Source: Harmothoe impar
Taxonomy: Eukaryota > Annelida > Polychaeta > Phyllodocida > Polynoidae
NCBI GenBank assembly: GCA_947462335.1
Contig: OX381705.1
Span: forward strand, 2,418,001-2,482,000
Reading direction: 5' to 3'
DNA: 64,000 nucleotides
Shown: one piece after another, positions 1 through 10,750 of the stretch
Layout: every line of letters begins with the position of its first letter
Numbering within the stretch: the first letter of the stretch is position 1
Program-made: the position numbers and the translations under genes
Notes under the pieces: generated by a model
Database searches by the model: none
What the model saw: only the letters and a program-made list of their open reading frames with translations
What the model was told of the DNA's origin: nothing

Positions 1-20
1 AAGACTAGAGTGCAAGACGC

Positions 21-72
21 GTGCACACACAGACCGAACAGACACACACAGACCCACACACCCACACACCCC
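21..72. repeat. CA-rich simple repeat
   Basis: Irregular run of CACACA, GACACACA and CCCACACA words. No gene is visible around it. Confidence 0.7.
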
Positions 73-229
73 TATCAGTGAGGCGTCTAGCAGATTTGGG
101 AGAGGTGACCAGGGAGGTACTCTCGGCTAGCGGCCACTAATTAGCTGCTTAGATAAGGCACAGAAACAAGGGTGATGACAGACTATGTGGTCAAGCAGCC
201 AACATGCCCTGACACTTGATAATGGGTGT

Positions 230-436
230 GGACCACCAAATTCGACATGGCGACATGGCCATTTCTTATAATCGACAAACGACATGAGGCCTAATGACAA
301 GTGACATGAGGCCCAAAAATCATAGTGACAGGCGACATGAGCAATTCTTAAAATCGACATGGGATATGAGCATTATTAAGTGACATTGACATGTGACATG
401 GCCATTTTCTAAGATCGACATTCGACATGGGGACCC
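230..436. repeat. Degenerate CGACATG-type tandem repeat
   Basis: The words CGACATG, GACATGAG and GACATGGCCATTT recur at irregular spacing of about 20-35 bases. This looks like an old, decayed minisatellite. The small minus-strand open frames across it are low-complexity by-products. Confidence 0.55.
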
Positions 437-1062
437 CCATCCAGAGCCCCTTGATAGATGACAGCTGTTGTGTGTAAGAAAAGCGTATGCCTCACAATCA
501 AAGATGATAAAAGGCTTCATTAATTTGATGAAATTCTAAAATAGATATATTATTCATGTTCTGTGTTCCACAGAGGTAAATTAATTAAGCCTCAACTCTT
601 TCTAGAAGCAGTAATACAAAAATGTATAACATGATAACGTTGTATCAAACATTTTCTTATATACTGGCTTCTGGTAGGAGTTGAATCATAAATAAAGTAC
701 CTATGTGAAGCACATGACATGCATGTCATGCTTATTAAAGAATAACATCAATTCAATCAGGTATTCAAATATTTTGGGTTTGCAGGCACAGTTAGAAGGG
801 GTAAGGTTAGTGGTGGTATCTGACCAGGATGTATCAGATTACTACAAACTGCCCCTGACCCCTTCCACCACCACCACTGGTCACCGGCTGTCTGGGGCTC
901 CCGTGGTCAGTGGATAAATTCTATCCACTCTGAATCTGCTAGACGTCTCTCTGCTATGTAGTGTGGGATGTAAAAGAAACCCTTGTCTCGGTAAAAGGAC
1001 CATAGATTCGATCACCATCACCGCCCTTGAAATGACCATAGCTGTTAACTAAGGCGTAAAGC
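437..1062. other. Unassigned stretch
   Basis: No coding frame, RNA gene or clear repeat seen. AT-rich from about 520 to 760. A weak B-box-like word (GATTCGATCACC) lies near 993 but has no accompanying A box. Confidence 0.4.
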
Positions 1063-1097
1063 AACCCACACACCCACACACCCACACACCCACACAT
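1063..1097. repeat. CCCACACA octamer microsatellite
   Basis: About four tandem copies of an 8-base CCCACACA unit. Confidence 0.8.
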
Positions 1098-1973
1098 TTT
1101 TCTGTATGAGCCTTCAGACCTGAAGCTGCTCAGTGTACGGGACTAGGTTTTGTCATAGGCCCTACGGACGCTACTCAAGGGGGAATAAGAGAGCTGTCTC
1201 ACCATGACATGGGCTGGCTGTAGTTTTTTATGTTTCGGTACCTACAACCAAACAGCCAGTACCCACCCCAGGGCTTCATGTCGCACGCGGGAAAAGTATA
1301 ACGGTGGCGCCAACTGTCGGAATAGCAGGTACACTACGTCAGTAGTTCTTTTGTTCTCCGCTGAGTGACTGGGCGAAATGTAGTCGGTAGCTCTATTTTC
1401 TGTGCACTGTTCTGTTCATTTTCTACACTTAACGCTTAAATAGACCGCGTGTTTGTACAAGCTAGCCGTTTTTATCAGTGCAAAAATTAAATAAGCATCG
1501 GATAGAACAATAAAAAAATGAGAAAGTAATCCAGCACTTAGTATAAGGCACCAGTTTTATCATGAGACACCGAAAGTCTGTTTTTTTTAAGGTGGATAAG
1601 ACAGTCGACTGAGAGCTCCAAAGTAACCAAAAACGTACCAGAGGGCGATCTATCTCAGAACGTACCCGACAGGGCAGGGGCCTTCTACACCCCGGCTCTG
1701 ATGAGCAAGCGAGGGCCTATTCCTCTTTTGAGGTGGGCCCAAAATTGAACAAAAGAATAAACTCAAAAAAAAGCCTTCAGATTGAAAGAGTTGTAGATAC
1801 TGATTTTAACGAAGAAGTCCCATTCATTAGTTTACAAATAGTCAGTGTAAGTACGCCCATGTATAGGAGAGAGACCTTGCTTATTTCTTATAAAGTTGTA
1901 AGATAGTCACATCATGATGCACATCATCATAAACGCAATCATGATACATTTCATTGTAAGTAGACGAACCAGT
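1098..1973. other. Unassigned stretch
   Basis: No frame, RNA gene or repeat that I can support. Long A and T runs occur near 1580 and 1765. Confidence 0.4.
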
Positions 1974-2020
1974 AGACTCGCCTCTCTGCCCTCTAAAAGA
2001 GAGGGCAGAGAAGCGAGTCT
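1974..2020. repeat. 21-bp near-perfect hairpin
   Basis: Left arm 1974-1994 starts AGACTCGC. Right arm 2000-2020 is its reverse complement with one mismatch in 21. The loop is AAAAG. It is short enough to form a stable hairpin in DNA or RNA. No flanking family was recognised, so it may be a small foldback or a remnant of a larger palindrome. Confidence 0.8.
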
Positions 2021-2033
2021 CACTCTTAAAAAA

Positions 2034-2068
2034 CCCTTCCCCTCCCCCCCTCCCCCCCTCCCCCCCCC
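2034..2068. repeat. C-rich pyrimidine tract
   Basis: Almost pure C/T with three long C runs, so the minus strand has three or more G runs that could form a G-quadruplex. A shorter C run follows near 2102-2110. Confidence 0.75.
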
Positions 2069-2144
2069 ATGCATCTTAAAGAGTGCCCCCCAGAGTGCCC
2101 CTCCCCCCCCTAAAAAAAAGAGCCACATTTTTTAATTATTTTTT

Positions 2145-2170
2145 AGCAAGCTTTCAGCTTGCTTTTTTTC
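2145..2170. other. Short hairpin followed by T run
   Basis: AGCAAGC at 2145-2151 pairs with GCTTGCT at 2157-2163 around TTTCA, then a T run. It resembles a simple terminator, but in an animal genome this is probably incidental AT-rich structure. Confidence 0.4.
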
Positions 2171-2204
2171 TTTTTTAAAATTTATTTATCCATAAAAATC
2201 TCAA

Positions 2205-2251
2205 GTGACTTATTTTGAAATTCGCGCCAACCTAGTAGTCACGTGACCCCC
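2205..2251. promoter_or_regulatory. Left fragment of E-box/E2F repeat array
   Basis: TTTTGAAATTCGCGCC, then GTCACGTGACC at 2238-2248, then CCCCCTTAA. It matches the repeat at 3190-3235 on the far side of the TTAA transposon, so the transposon split one array in two. Confidence 0.65.
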
Positions 2252-2255
2252 TTAA

Positions 2256-3160
2256 GGTGGGTCGCTACCCTTTGATCAAAGTTAACAGAATGTCTCTATT
2301 TTTTTTCTAAAGACAGTCTGAATCATATAGAAACAGAAAATGAAAAGAAAAATGGGGGGTCCCGACCTACTTTTTTGAATACAGAATTTTGAAAAATTAA
2401 AGTATTTAAATTTTTCTCTAAAAATGAGAAAAAAGTGTGAAAACTTCAATAATTTTTTTTAATTTCAACCAGTATGCACAGAAATGTAAAACTTCACATA
2501 TGAAATGGCCATATGTTCCACTTTACTGCAAAATTAATTTTACAGTTGTATGCCATGGAATTCTGGGTAAAAATATGATGTTTTGGGGAAGAAAATGAAC
2601 AAATTGCCATAATTTTGTAGCGTTATTGGCTAAAAATGGTATTCAAAATTAACAGAATTTTTTTTAACTTTCTCAGAAAATAGTTCAGATCATTTGCTAA
2701 CATATGAAAGTGATTTTGATAGGGGGTCCCGGGCATATTTTTAGTTTTTTTGGCCTTTGAAGTTAAAAAATATAGCAAAATCGGTCTAAATCTTACATTT
2801 AAAGCTAAAAACAAAGTGTAAAATGGCTAGAATCAGGGTAGAAAATGGTTACAATTGATACCCTTGGTTTTTCTAAGTAACTTAATGAGATCTATATCAT
2901 TCTAGAAAATGATTTATTGGTAAATATTTTCAATGTTCTAACTTTTGATAAAAATAGCAAAAATCATTAGCTTTAAATATATCAACTATGCAAAGTCCAA
3001 TAAAACGCTCAATTTTGCTCGAAATCTCCCAATTTTTTAACATGGCTTAATCAGCATATGTATGTATCAGATACTGTGATATTAGCTCATTCTGATACAT
3101 TTAAGCTATATGCGCAGATACCTGCGCAATGTGTCCATATTCAAGAGGTAGCGACCCACC
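2256..3160. mobile_element. 905-bp TTAA-flanked non-autonomous DNA transposon, copy 1
   Basis: TTAA at 2252-2255 and 3161-3164 bound a 14-bp perfect terminal inverted repeat, GGTGGGTCGCTACC. The interior is AT-rich with two related blocks (GGGGTCCCGAC near 2356 and GGGGTCCCGGG near 2723) and no transposase frame. The insertion split a tandem repeat: the sequence left of the first TTAA continues in register right of the second. TTAA targets are typical of piggyBac and Kolobok families; I cannot choose between them. A relative lies inverted at 4167-5073. Confidence 0.85.
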
Positions 3161-3400
3161 TTAAGTAGGTCACTTCCAGTCACGTGACCTATTTGAATTT
3201 CCCGCCAACATGGTGGTCACGTGACCCTCTTAAGTAGGTCACTTCCGGTCACGTGACCTATTTGAATTTCCCGCCCAAAGGTCACGTGACCGGAAGTAGG
3301 TCACTTCCGGTCACGTGACCTATTTGAATTTCCCGCCAAAAGGGAGGCCTCTCATTGGCTGCTTTTGAATTTCCCGCCAAAAGGGAGGCCTCTGATTGGC
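3161..3400. promoter_or_regulatory. Tandem array of CACGTG, E2F-like, ETS-like and CCAAT motifs
   Basis: Tandem copies of an approximately 65-70-base unit. GTCACGTGAC palindromes, most extended to GGTCACGTGACC, lie at about 3179, 3215, 3247, 3280 and 3309. TTTCCCGCC (E2F-like) is at 3198, 3267, 3329 and 3370. ACTTCCGGT (ETS-like) occurs at 3241 and 3303, and ATTGGCTG (inverted CCAAT) near 3355 and 3396. The motif identities come from established consensus sites; promoter function is inference, since no gene start was found beside it. Confidence 0.55.
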
Positions 3401-3664
3401 TGCAGGTCGATTGAGTAATAAACAGTACTTAACTATAGTCCCGTTCCGATACATACTATACTACTATTAAGGTAGCATTTTATGAATAAGCTGAAATAGC
3501 TTTTTGCAATAAAAGAACTTACATAGAGCAATAAATGTATTCTATTAGTAGCCTCTATTGCTGTTTTCTAATTTGATTAAGTTTCCCAAAGTTCTAAAAA
3601 TGGTAGACAGAATATATAGGACAATTTCCAAATATGACACCATATCAAAGTGTGGCACTGTTAG
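3401..3664. other. Unassigned AT-rich stretch
   Basis: No gene or repeat family seen. Confidence 0.4.
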
Positions 3665-3900
3665 TGAGGCTGGGCAAGCACAGTCATGCCTGTAGTGCTA
3701 AAGCCCTAACTTAGGAGGAAAGCTGACCCCACCTGATGCTAATACCACAGAGGATACCACACAGGAAGCTGAACTAGTGATGAAGGTTAATGTCCCCTGG
3801 AGGCACCAATGGTGGTAAACAGTGCCTAAAGCAATTATGGTTGCCATAGGGCCAGCATGGTTTATGAAGCAGCTGAATTCCCTTGTCACAGCAAATATAT
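3665..3900. repeat. Module Q, copy 1
   Basis: Begins GGGCAAGCACAGTCATGCC and runs through AGGAGGAAAGCTGACC and GGTTAATGTCCCC. Close relatives are at 9425-9690 and 13025-13290, and a diverged one at 20530-20665. In the W copies module R follows about 500 bases later. Here R is about 1.4 kb away because a 907-bp transposon lies between. Confidence 0.75.
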
Positions 3901-4166
3901 GTTAGGGTGAATTATTGTGTGAATAAAATGTGATTATTTCATTGTTCTGACTTTCATTGCTCTGCGGGGTATATAGAACTGCCACTGAACAATTGTAAAA
4001 CTGGCAAATGTTCAGTATTTTCATTATCTCTATTCAAAACATATGTTTCGCTGTTCATGGTATCCTTATCAGGTCAGATAAGTGAATTCAGAAGCCAAAA
4101 TGATGTTTGGTCATGTATACCGGTAGTCTAAGAGAGTGTCAGCTTTGGTGCTACAAGCCCTTTTAA

Positions 4167-5073
4167 GGTTGATCGCTACTCATTGAAAACGGACCACTGC
4201 GCAGGTATCTGCGCATATAGCTAATATGTATCAGATTGAGCTAATATTGATAAACTAGAAACATATATATATATGCTGACTAAGCTATATAAAAAGATCA
4301 GACAATTTCGAGTAAAATTGAGCGTTTTATTGGACTTTGAATATTTGATGTATTTATAGCCAAAAATAGTTGCAATTTTTTCTATAAGTTAGAACATTGG
4401 ACTTATCAATCAATAAATCATTATCTAGATATATAAAGATCTCATCAGGTTCTTTGAAATAACCAAGGGTAGGAAATACAGCCATTTTTCACCCCGTTCT
4501 TGCCTGTTTACCCATTTTTTTAGGCTCTAAATATGAGATTTAGACCATTTTTGCTTTTTTTTTTAATTTCAAAGGCCCAAAACCATAAAAATATGCCCGG
4601 GACCACCTATCAAAAGTCCTTTAAAATGTTATCTATTGATCTGAACAACTTTTTGAAAAAAAAAAAAAAAAGTTCATGGATTTTTTTCAGTGATATTTAG
4701 ATATTGCTGAAAAATTATGCATTAAATTTGAATAATCGTCATAAAACCATCATGTTTTTTCATACAAAGGTACATTTTTTGACCATCATTCTATTTTTCC
4801 CATTAAAGGACATAACCTAGCATTATTCATATGCAATGCAAAATTAATGTGGGCATTAGTTCACTAAGAAAAAAAATCATGAAAATTTCCCTTTTTTTTG
4901 TATTTTTTTGGCAAAAATAGAGAATACTTTTTTTTTTCAAAAAATCTGTAATAAAAAAAGTAGCTTGGGACCCCCCATTTTTTTTCCATTTTCCATTTCT
5001 AAATGTTGAAAGCTACCTTTGGGCTGAAAAACAGGACATTTCATGGATACAAAGTTAAGAGTAGTGATCAACC
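4167..5073. mobile_element. 907-bp TTAA-flanked DNA transposon, copy 2 (inverted relative to copy 1)
   Basis: TTAA at 4163-4166 and 5074-5077 flank terminal repeats GGTTGATCGCTACTC and its complement with one mismatch. The left interior (CTGCGCAGGTATCTGCGC near 4197) matches the reverse complement of copy 1's right interior near 3105-3130, so the two elements face opposite ways. No transposase is encoded. It sits between modules Q and R. Confidence 0.85.
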
Positions 5074-5084
5074 TTAATACCCCA

Positions 5085-5270
5085 GCAGTACCCTGTTGAT
5101 TCACCCTTCACACCACCATTAGTCAGCACTCTGCAGAAGCCGGTTCCAGTCATGGTAATGCATTACCCTGTAAAGGGGCGTACCACCCTGTGCCTGTCTC
5201 AGTTAGTGTGTCCAATCTGCCACCTGTCAGGGCACTAGCAGGAAAAGCCAATGCTAGTTGATTAACGGCT
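5085..5270. repeat. Module R, copy 1
   Basis: Starts CAGCAGTACCC and holds GTACCACCCTGTGCCTGTC, GTGTGTCCAATCTGCCACC and TGTCAGGGCACT. Copies are at 9945-10245, 13515-13810 and 21228-21372. Confidence 0.75.
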
Positions 5271-5589
5271 CTTTACAACATCGTTTATTAGACCCGGACT
5301 GTACTTTATGCCCATATCCTAGCCTGTTTACTGTTACTGATTTCATGTGGAGTTGTTACTTGTTTCCAGAGTTTAGTTATTAGATTTACAAAATGCAAAG
5401 CCTATAGTATACAATATATAAAGAATGTGCATTACAAACTATGTTTGGACACAACTTGACAAACCAGTGAGGGAATTACATCATCAAAACATTATAGAAC
5501 TCAGTAAACAGGATAGACTCATTCTGTTAAGCAAACTTTTAACCCTACTTTAGTCTGTTAACATACAGAACCCCACAACTTTGTACCCG

Positions 5590-5740
5590 AAGGGTTGGCT
5601 TCGGCAACTTCCACAATACCCTCCCCCTTCACACTCAGTGAGGTCCTGAGGGGGTAAGGAGGTGATCCAATAAGGGCCCTCAGCCAAGCCGTACACACAA
5701 CACCTCAGCATAGATAGGGGGATAACCTGATAGTTCAGCA
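5590..5740. repeat. Module S, copy 1 (diverged)
   Basis: CACTCAGTGAGGTCCTGAGG and the following GTAAGGAGGTGATCCAATAAG match, loosely, 14560-14660 and 16705-16805. The flanks 5271-5589 and 5741-6000 hold nothing I recognise. Confidence 0.5.
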
Positions 5741-6007
5741 ACAGCGGAAAAGGAGATGGGGATCCAGACTGCCAAGGATATAGGATATACCATTACAGAG
5801 GAAAGTTTAAGGGAAGAGGATGCACTGGGAAAGACATATAAAGAGAGAAAGCTAGAGTTGGAGAAAAGTGTCTGAAAGAGTCATTCTTTGGAGGCAGGTG
5901 GTTGGAGGAGGAGGAAAACTGTGTCAGTTAATCTCAATTATGTATCACAATGTATCCATATGCTAATATGCTAAGGTACTACGATGGAAAAGACATAGAA
6001 GAAAACA

Positions 6008-6595
6008 ATGGAGTTCAGTTACATAGCCCTATATCAACAATACTGTCTGGTCTGTGTTATGGTTAGAATGCCATGCCAAAATGGATGGGTTCATCAATAC
6101 AACACTCTACACTATGTGTATGGTCTATTGGTGCTTATGGACAGGGCAAACAGGCAGGCATGGGGTGAATTGCTAAAACATCCCCCAGAACCCGATTCTT
6201 GTCACACTCACATGTCTGGTGGTGTGTGTTATTATTTTGAATATGGATGTTACAGTACCTGGCCATATAGGAGTTTAACCCATGCCCCTCTATGCAGAAT
6301 GCCTGCCACATCAGCCAAATTGGTTCTGCCAGAAAGTGCCAACACTATCCCTTGTATGTATATTATGATGCTGCAAGTTATAGTGAATCCAGGTGCTTGG
6401 ACATATTGGTATGTAGTCTTGATATCTAAAAATATTCTTTTTGTCAGCAATTCTGGAAATTATAAAAAAAAGATTAAATGCTTCATGGCTTTTCCTGCAA
6501 ACTGGAAAGCACTTGAATTAATCCTCTGCCTTGGCATTGATCAAATAGAGGTTAAGAAGCATGTGGTCCCCATCACATGCCAGGGGATCCCTTAA
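6008..6595 (+). CDS. Longest open frame in window, probably not a gene
   Basis: A 195-codon ATG-initiated frame. It has no recognised domain. Its first half overlaps a repeated module (GGACAGGGCAAACAGG near 6140) that recurs near 24250, 30838 and 35233, and its end overlaps module T. The frame is broken by stops in those copies, for example at the codon after GGTCTATAG in the 35.2-kb copy. A frame this long can arise by chance in 64 kb. I list it because it is the longest, but expect it to be non-coding. Confidence 0.12.
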   Translation: MEFSYIALYQQYCLVCVMVRMPCQNGWVHQYNTLHYVYGLLVLMDRANRQAWGELLKHPPEPDSCHTHMSGGVCYYFEYGCYSTWPYRSLTHAPLCRMPATSAKLVLPESANTIPCMYIMMLQVIVNPGAWTYWYVVLISKNILFVSNSGNYKKKIKCFMAFPANWKALELILCLGIDQIEVKKHVVPITCQGIP

Positions 6596-6740
6596 ATACA
6601 AGAGCTTTTCCTCTGAGATCAACTTTTAGCAGCTTCTGCCAAAGAGGGAATTAATCTCATGGGGTTGGCAGTGACTGCAGCTTTACCTGGTCAGGCTAGG
6701 GTGCACAATTTCAGATTAAAATACACTGGCTAATTATTGG
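6480..6740. repeat. Module T, copy 1
   Basis: Contains AACTGGAAAGCACTTGAATT, CACATGCCAGGGGATCCC, ATACAAGAGCTTTTCC and GAGGGAATTAATCTC. Copies are at 15835-16080, 17635-17900, 24745-24990, 35845-36060 and 42895-43080. In two of these the matching spot reads TATAAATAC, so it could be a core promoter; that is inference. Confidence 0.65.
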
Positions 6741-7264
6741 GGTTTGCTCTCCCTCTCCATTGGACATATCTTATCAATAAGCTAGATTGGCATGATCATT
6801 CATCTTGAAATATATATATATACATCTTCTTGTGTGACAACACCCATTTTTCTTAGCAGAAAAATACATCTTAAATCCGTATATGTCCTTAGGATACATC
6901 CTAATTCCATATCTGTCTTCAGGATGACAAAACCTGTCTCTTCAAGATACAATGTGACATTTTCTCAATGAAGCAATGATGTATGAGGGGTTTAAACCTG
7001 TCAGCCCCATTTGTTTTATCACATGGTGTTTTCTAATCACTGTAAGCTGTCAGGAACAAAAAACTACCAAGCGCATTCTGACATCCGTGCCAGATACTGT
7101 CACGTGCCATTTCCATGTGGATACAGTTAGAATGATGTAGAACTCCTTTTGGAGAAGTTAGAGCAGATGCAATAAGTCAGACTTCTGCACGGCTGATCGA
7201 TGTAGTGTGAGCTTTTACTGGTTCGGTTGAGGATTCTGCAAGACTTTACTGCTGATAGTAACAT
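6741..7264. other. Unassigned stretch
   Basis: A small local duplication (TACATCTTAAATCCGTATAT and TACATCCTAATTCCATATCT, 6866-6920). No gene seen. The minus-strand frame 7127-7519 lies partly in block W and is not kept in W2. Confidence 0.4.
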
Positions 7265-7574
7265 TAAGCTGGATGAGTGAAACCACCCTTGATGTATAGT
7301 GGACCCCAGGGATATCACCTGTAAGCCTGAGTGAGGTATGGGTTTCAACAAGGTTTCAATATGTGGTCCTGTCATGAACAGTTTGATGGGATTAATACTC
7401 GCTGCAGTATCGACTTGTATTAAGGGAATTGGTGATATAATTTTTTCTCCTGCTGTTACTTTTGTTGACGGATGGAATGGAGACAGGTAACTCCACAAAA
7501 AAATAAGCAAATACCACATAACCAGTATGGTCTAACCTCCAATGGTTACTTAATCTTTGCATAATAGATGATGA

Positions 7575-7760
7575 TACCTACCAAGGTCCCTACTACCCAA
7601 GGCTATACCCCCTCGTACAACACATGGCTTTGATATTGGAGACATAAACAAAGCCTGGTTCCTGGTTCCTGGAGTGCAGGGCAATCTGGTGCACTGGACT
7701 ACATAGCTCGTAGAGATGAGGAGCATCATGTCAGCACTTAGGGTGGCACTAACATATTCT
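7575..7760. repeat. Module P, copy 1
   Basis: Starts ACCTACCAAGGTCCCTAC and includes GCTTTGATATTGGAGAC and CATCATGTCAGCACT. Copies lie at 11095-11275, 18305-18495 and 37556-37770, with a weaker one at 44570-44720. Confidence 0.7.
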
Positions 7761-8339
7761 AGTAAAACCTTGGAACTTGTTTATAGATGGAAACTGAGTT
7801 ATGGGAAACCAGTGCTGGTTACAATAATGAGTTCTATCATTGAATCGGTAAGGTTAATATCTGACTAATTCTGTAGGGGTTTATCAGCTACATTAATTAT
7901 GTATGGCCTCAATGAAGAGTATCAAATTTGGTGGTTTTTTTCAGCTTGGTAATTTATATATACATTTTTTGACTTGCCTCAGCTGAGTCTATCCAAATCG
8001 GTTGCATCTATGCATTATAGCAACTCGAGCCTCTAGAGTGGGCATGATGATCGATGCAGGACTTGGCAATGTTATATTCATACAAATGGACAGTCTGAAA
8101 GGCCTACACTGCTGGAATGCACTTCATGGAGGGGTCAGATATATGGACAACACTGCTTTCATTGCTGCTGCTGGCACGTACGTAGGCGGGTCTTTTCTAG
8201 GATGTTCCAGTAGCCCAGAAAAAGGACAATTTGTTAGGGGGAAGGAGGCCATGTTGTGGGTGTGAAGGCCCTCAGGGGTCAGACATGGCCACTAACAACA
8301 CACCATTACACTCTCAGCATCCTGCACACTGCCAACACA

Positions 8340-8425
8340 GGGTCACGGGCAGCTGGACCAATAGAAACGCCTCTTTCTGCCGCCTCATGGTTAGAGACGG
8401 AGGCTGTTATTGGTTGCTGCAGCCC
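8340..8425. promoter_or_regulatory. Single 70-bp double-CCAAT unit
   Basis: One unit: GGACCAATAGAAACGCC ... GGCTGTTATTGGTTGCTGC, then CAGCCCCAAGTGGTGCTC. The left flank GGTCAGACATGGCC...CTCTCAGCATCC and the right flank are the same as at the expanded arrays, so this is the unexpanded state of the same locus type. Confidence 0.7.
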
Positions 8426-9424
8426 CAAGTGGTGCTCCGCGGCCATCCCTGCTGGAGTCTTTCGTCATGACTCGATGCATAGATCTGCTCAGTTCAAGTT
8501 TCTGATACATGATGTAACATTTGAATATATCCATAGTTATATTCGGATATAGTTTCTTAAACAGGTTCCTAGTTATATCCTGCTGTAATTTTCCTGCTGG
8601 TGTTATGGTAAGATATATAGCTTGCATGCAATATGTGGTTATTTGTTAACCTGCGAAAAACACAAGCCTGTCTTAAACTGTCCGGTTGAGCAAATGTATT
8701 TTGCTTCGGGGGTTGATTAGGCCAACCATTTGAAAAGTATCAGCCCTGCAATGCCATAAAACAGGGAGAGACTTACAGATCTCTGTGTGATAGTCTGTAC
8801 ACATAGTACAGCACACACTGTAGATAACAGACCACATATCTAATATCACGACAGAGCGGCACTTTCCCAGTGCATTCAGGCATCCCGGCAGTCCCCAATA
8901 AACACAGCAGACAGAGACCCCTGGTGGCCGATCGGGGAGTACATGAGGTGGGAGGCATTGTGGGAATGGCAAGTGAGAGGTCAGGAAGTTGTAGAGACCG
9001 CCCACCAGGGGGATATTTTACCAAAACTAAATGCACAATTTCAATATGAAATATTTGAATGTTTCCCTTTCAAATCTACAAAGGTGAATGAGTAACATTT
9101 TGTATTGACCATTAGGAACCCAACTCAGACAAGCAGTCCAAAAAGTCCTGTTCCAGTCACAATGCCTACTATAACCTAAGCAGCCAAGTGGAAAAAGTAA
9201 TGTACAGATGAATGATCAAAGTTGGAAAGCTTTATTGGGATAACCCTTGCAGCACAAATTAGTGTGTGCCTAATGTGCTGAAATCAAACTACCATCTATC
9301 TGCGGTAGGGGATATTATTTTGTAGAAATTCACTGTGCTAAATTTGAAATATATGTTGTTTTTAATATCACCATTTTAAAGTTCTTACGCAATTGTAAAA
9401 CATACCCCAGTTGGTTAGTATCTG

Positions 9425-9690
9425 TAAGCACAGTCATGCCTGTAGTGATGAAGCCCTGACTTAGGAGGAAAGCTGACCTCCACCTGCCGCTAATACACTA
9501 CCATAGACGATACCACAGAGGAGGTACTAGTGATAAAGGTTAATGTCCCCCAGAGGCACCAATGGTTGTAAACAGTACCAAAAGCAATTATTGTCATAGC
9601 AACACTATGGGACACTTTATGGTCATTTAGTTCCACAGATATGTGATTTAGAAGGGCCTGGTCACATTGGTATGTGAACATTGATAAATC
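9425..9690. repeat. Module Q, copy 2
   Basis: AAGCACAGTCATGCCTGTAG onward, closest to the 13.0-kb copy. Confidence 0.8.
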
Positions 9691-9944
9691 ATGTGCAAGA
9701 AAGCAGATTTATGTCACTGAACATGGTATTCCAGCATGTCGAGAACAGGCACTAATATCAGGTTGGATCCATTTCCGATTCTTGACAATGGGAGCATTTC
9801 CATTAGTTCCAACAAACCTGCTCGGGGATCTTGCAAATTGCTTGTGAAATAATCATATTATGTATATTGCAAATCTTGAAATAATCAAGGATGCTTCGGC
9901 ATTTTGTTATGGTGAAGTACAAAGTATGATTCAGAGTAAAAGAA

Positions 9945-10245
9945 TACAGCAGCACCCACATTAACCGGCTGATTGATCCCCCCTTCAGACCACCATTAGG
10001 CACTACTCTTCCTCTGCCTGTTCCAATACCCCTAATGCACCATCCTGTATAGGACCACCCACCCTGTACCTGTCGCAGTCAGTGTGTCCAATCCGCCACC
10101 TGACAGGGCACTGAAAGGGAGGACCAGGGCCAGACAATGTCACTGTGGAGGTGGCGAGGCACTGACAGGACACCCCATGTACTACCAGGTGTGGGAGAGT
10201 GGGGTAGCCTGCTCTGATTAGGGAATCCAATCTCTGAACACCTTA
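9945..10245. repeat. Module R, copy 2
   Basis: Contains CCACCATTAGGCACTACTC and CAGTGTGTCCAATCCGCC. About 500 bases after Q, the spacing also seen in W2. Confidence 0.8.
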
Positions 10246-10584
10246 GCTGTTAACAAGGGTCTAATGAAACAACCAAGTAAGTCTCTTTTGTCAAAATTAA
10301 ATCCTTCAAAGAGGTTCTCACTAACTGTATAATTCTTTAACATCTAGCTGTAACTAATTTTCAGAAGCTATAGCATTTAACCCTATTATGTAAGTCACAA
10401 AGTCTCCTACTCTTAATTGGACATAAAGCACATGAGCAAGTGAAAAACAAGAAATATATGTATCTCTATGTATTTGTAGATATTTTGAAATTCTATCTTT
10501 CGGCAGTTTTCTCTACATAATAGCCTTGAACTGATTGACCGCCTGCTGTGATTTGACACATGCACAGTACTATAACTATCACTG

Positions 10585-10750
10585 GTAAACCACAGAGGAG
10601 ACAGTCTGGTCCAATCCACACAGAAGAAGGACCCGTCGTACCACCGAGAACTTGGCAAATTGGCACTGACCCCTACTGCAGGCTAGCATGGTATAGTCAG
10701 GGGGTGGTTGGGAAGGGGCCATGTCTTGTGATGGTTTTTCCACCACACAG
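10585..10750. repeat. Y-head module, diverged copy
   Basis: AATTGGCACTGACCCCTACT, CAGGCTAGCATGG and GGGGGTGGTTGGGAAGG match the Y-head modules at 23.2, 29.7, 34.4, 38.9, 42.7, 46.6 and 55.5 kb. It fills most of the gap between W1 and W2. Confidence 0.6.

Larger units (their letters stand above)
7265..10355. repeat. Tandem paralogous block W1
   Basis: Aligns in direct orientation with W2 (10785-13912) over about 3.1 kb with many substitutions and small indels. Module order is P (7575-7760), an 87-codon open stretch (8002-8265), one CCAAT unit (8340-8425), Q (9425-9690) and R (9945-10245). The clearest copy-number difference is in the CCAAT unit, 1 here against 4 in W2. Confidence 0.85.

Noticed and set aside
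1305..1330. TGGCGCCAACTGTCGG as an LTR retrotransposon primer-binding site or LTR start
   Set aside because: No matching second LTR, polypurine tract or target duplication was found.
6008..6595. 195-codon frame as a real gene
   Set aside because: It overlaps two repeated modules, is interrupted in their other copies and has no domain. Kept only as a low-confidence entry.
8002..8265. 87-codon plus frame, also at 11511-11774
   Set aside because: Open in both W copies without indels, but about 15 of 87 residues differ against roughly 8% base divergence, it starts at TTG rather than ATG, and the 3' end runs into the CCAAT locus. It looks unconstrained.
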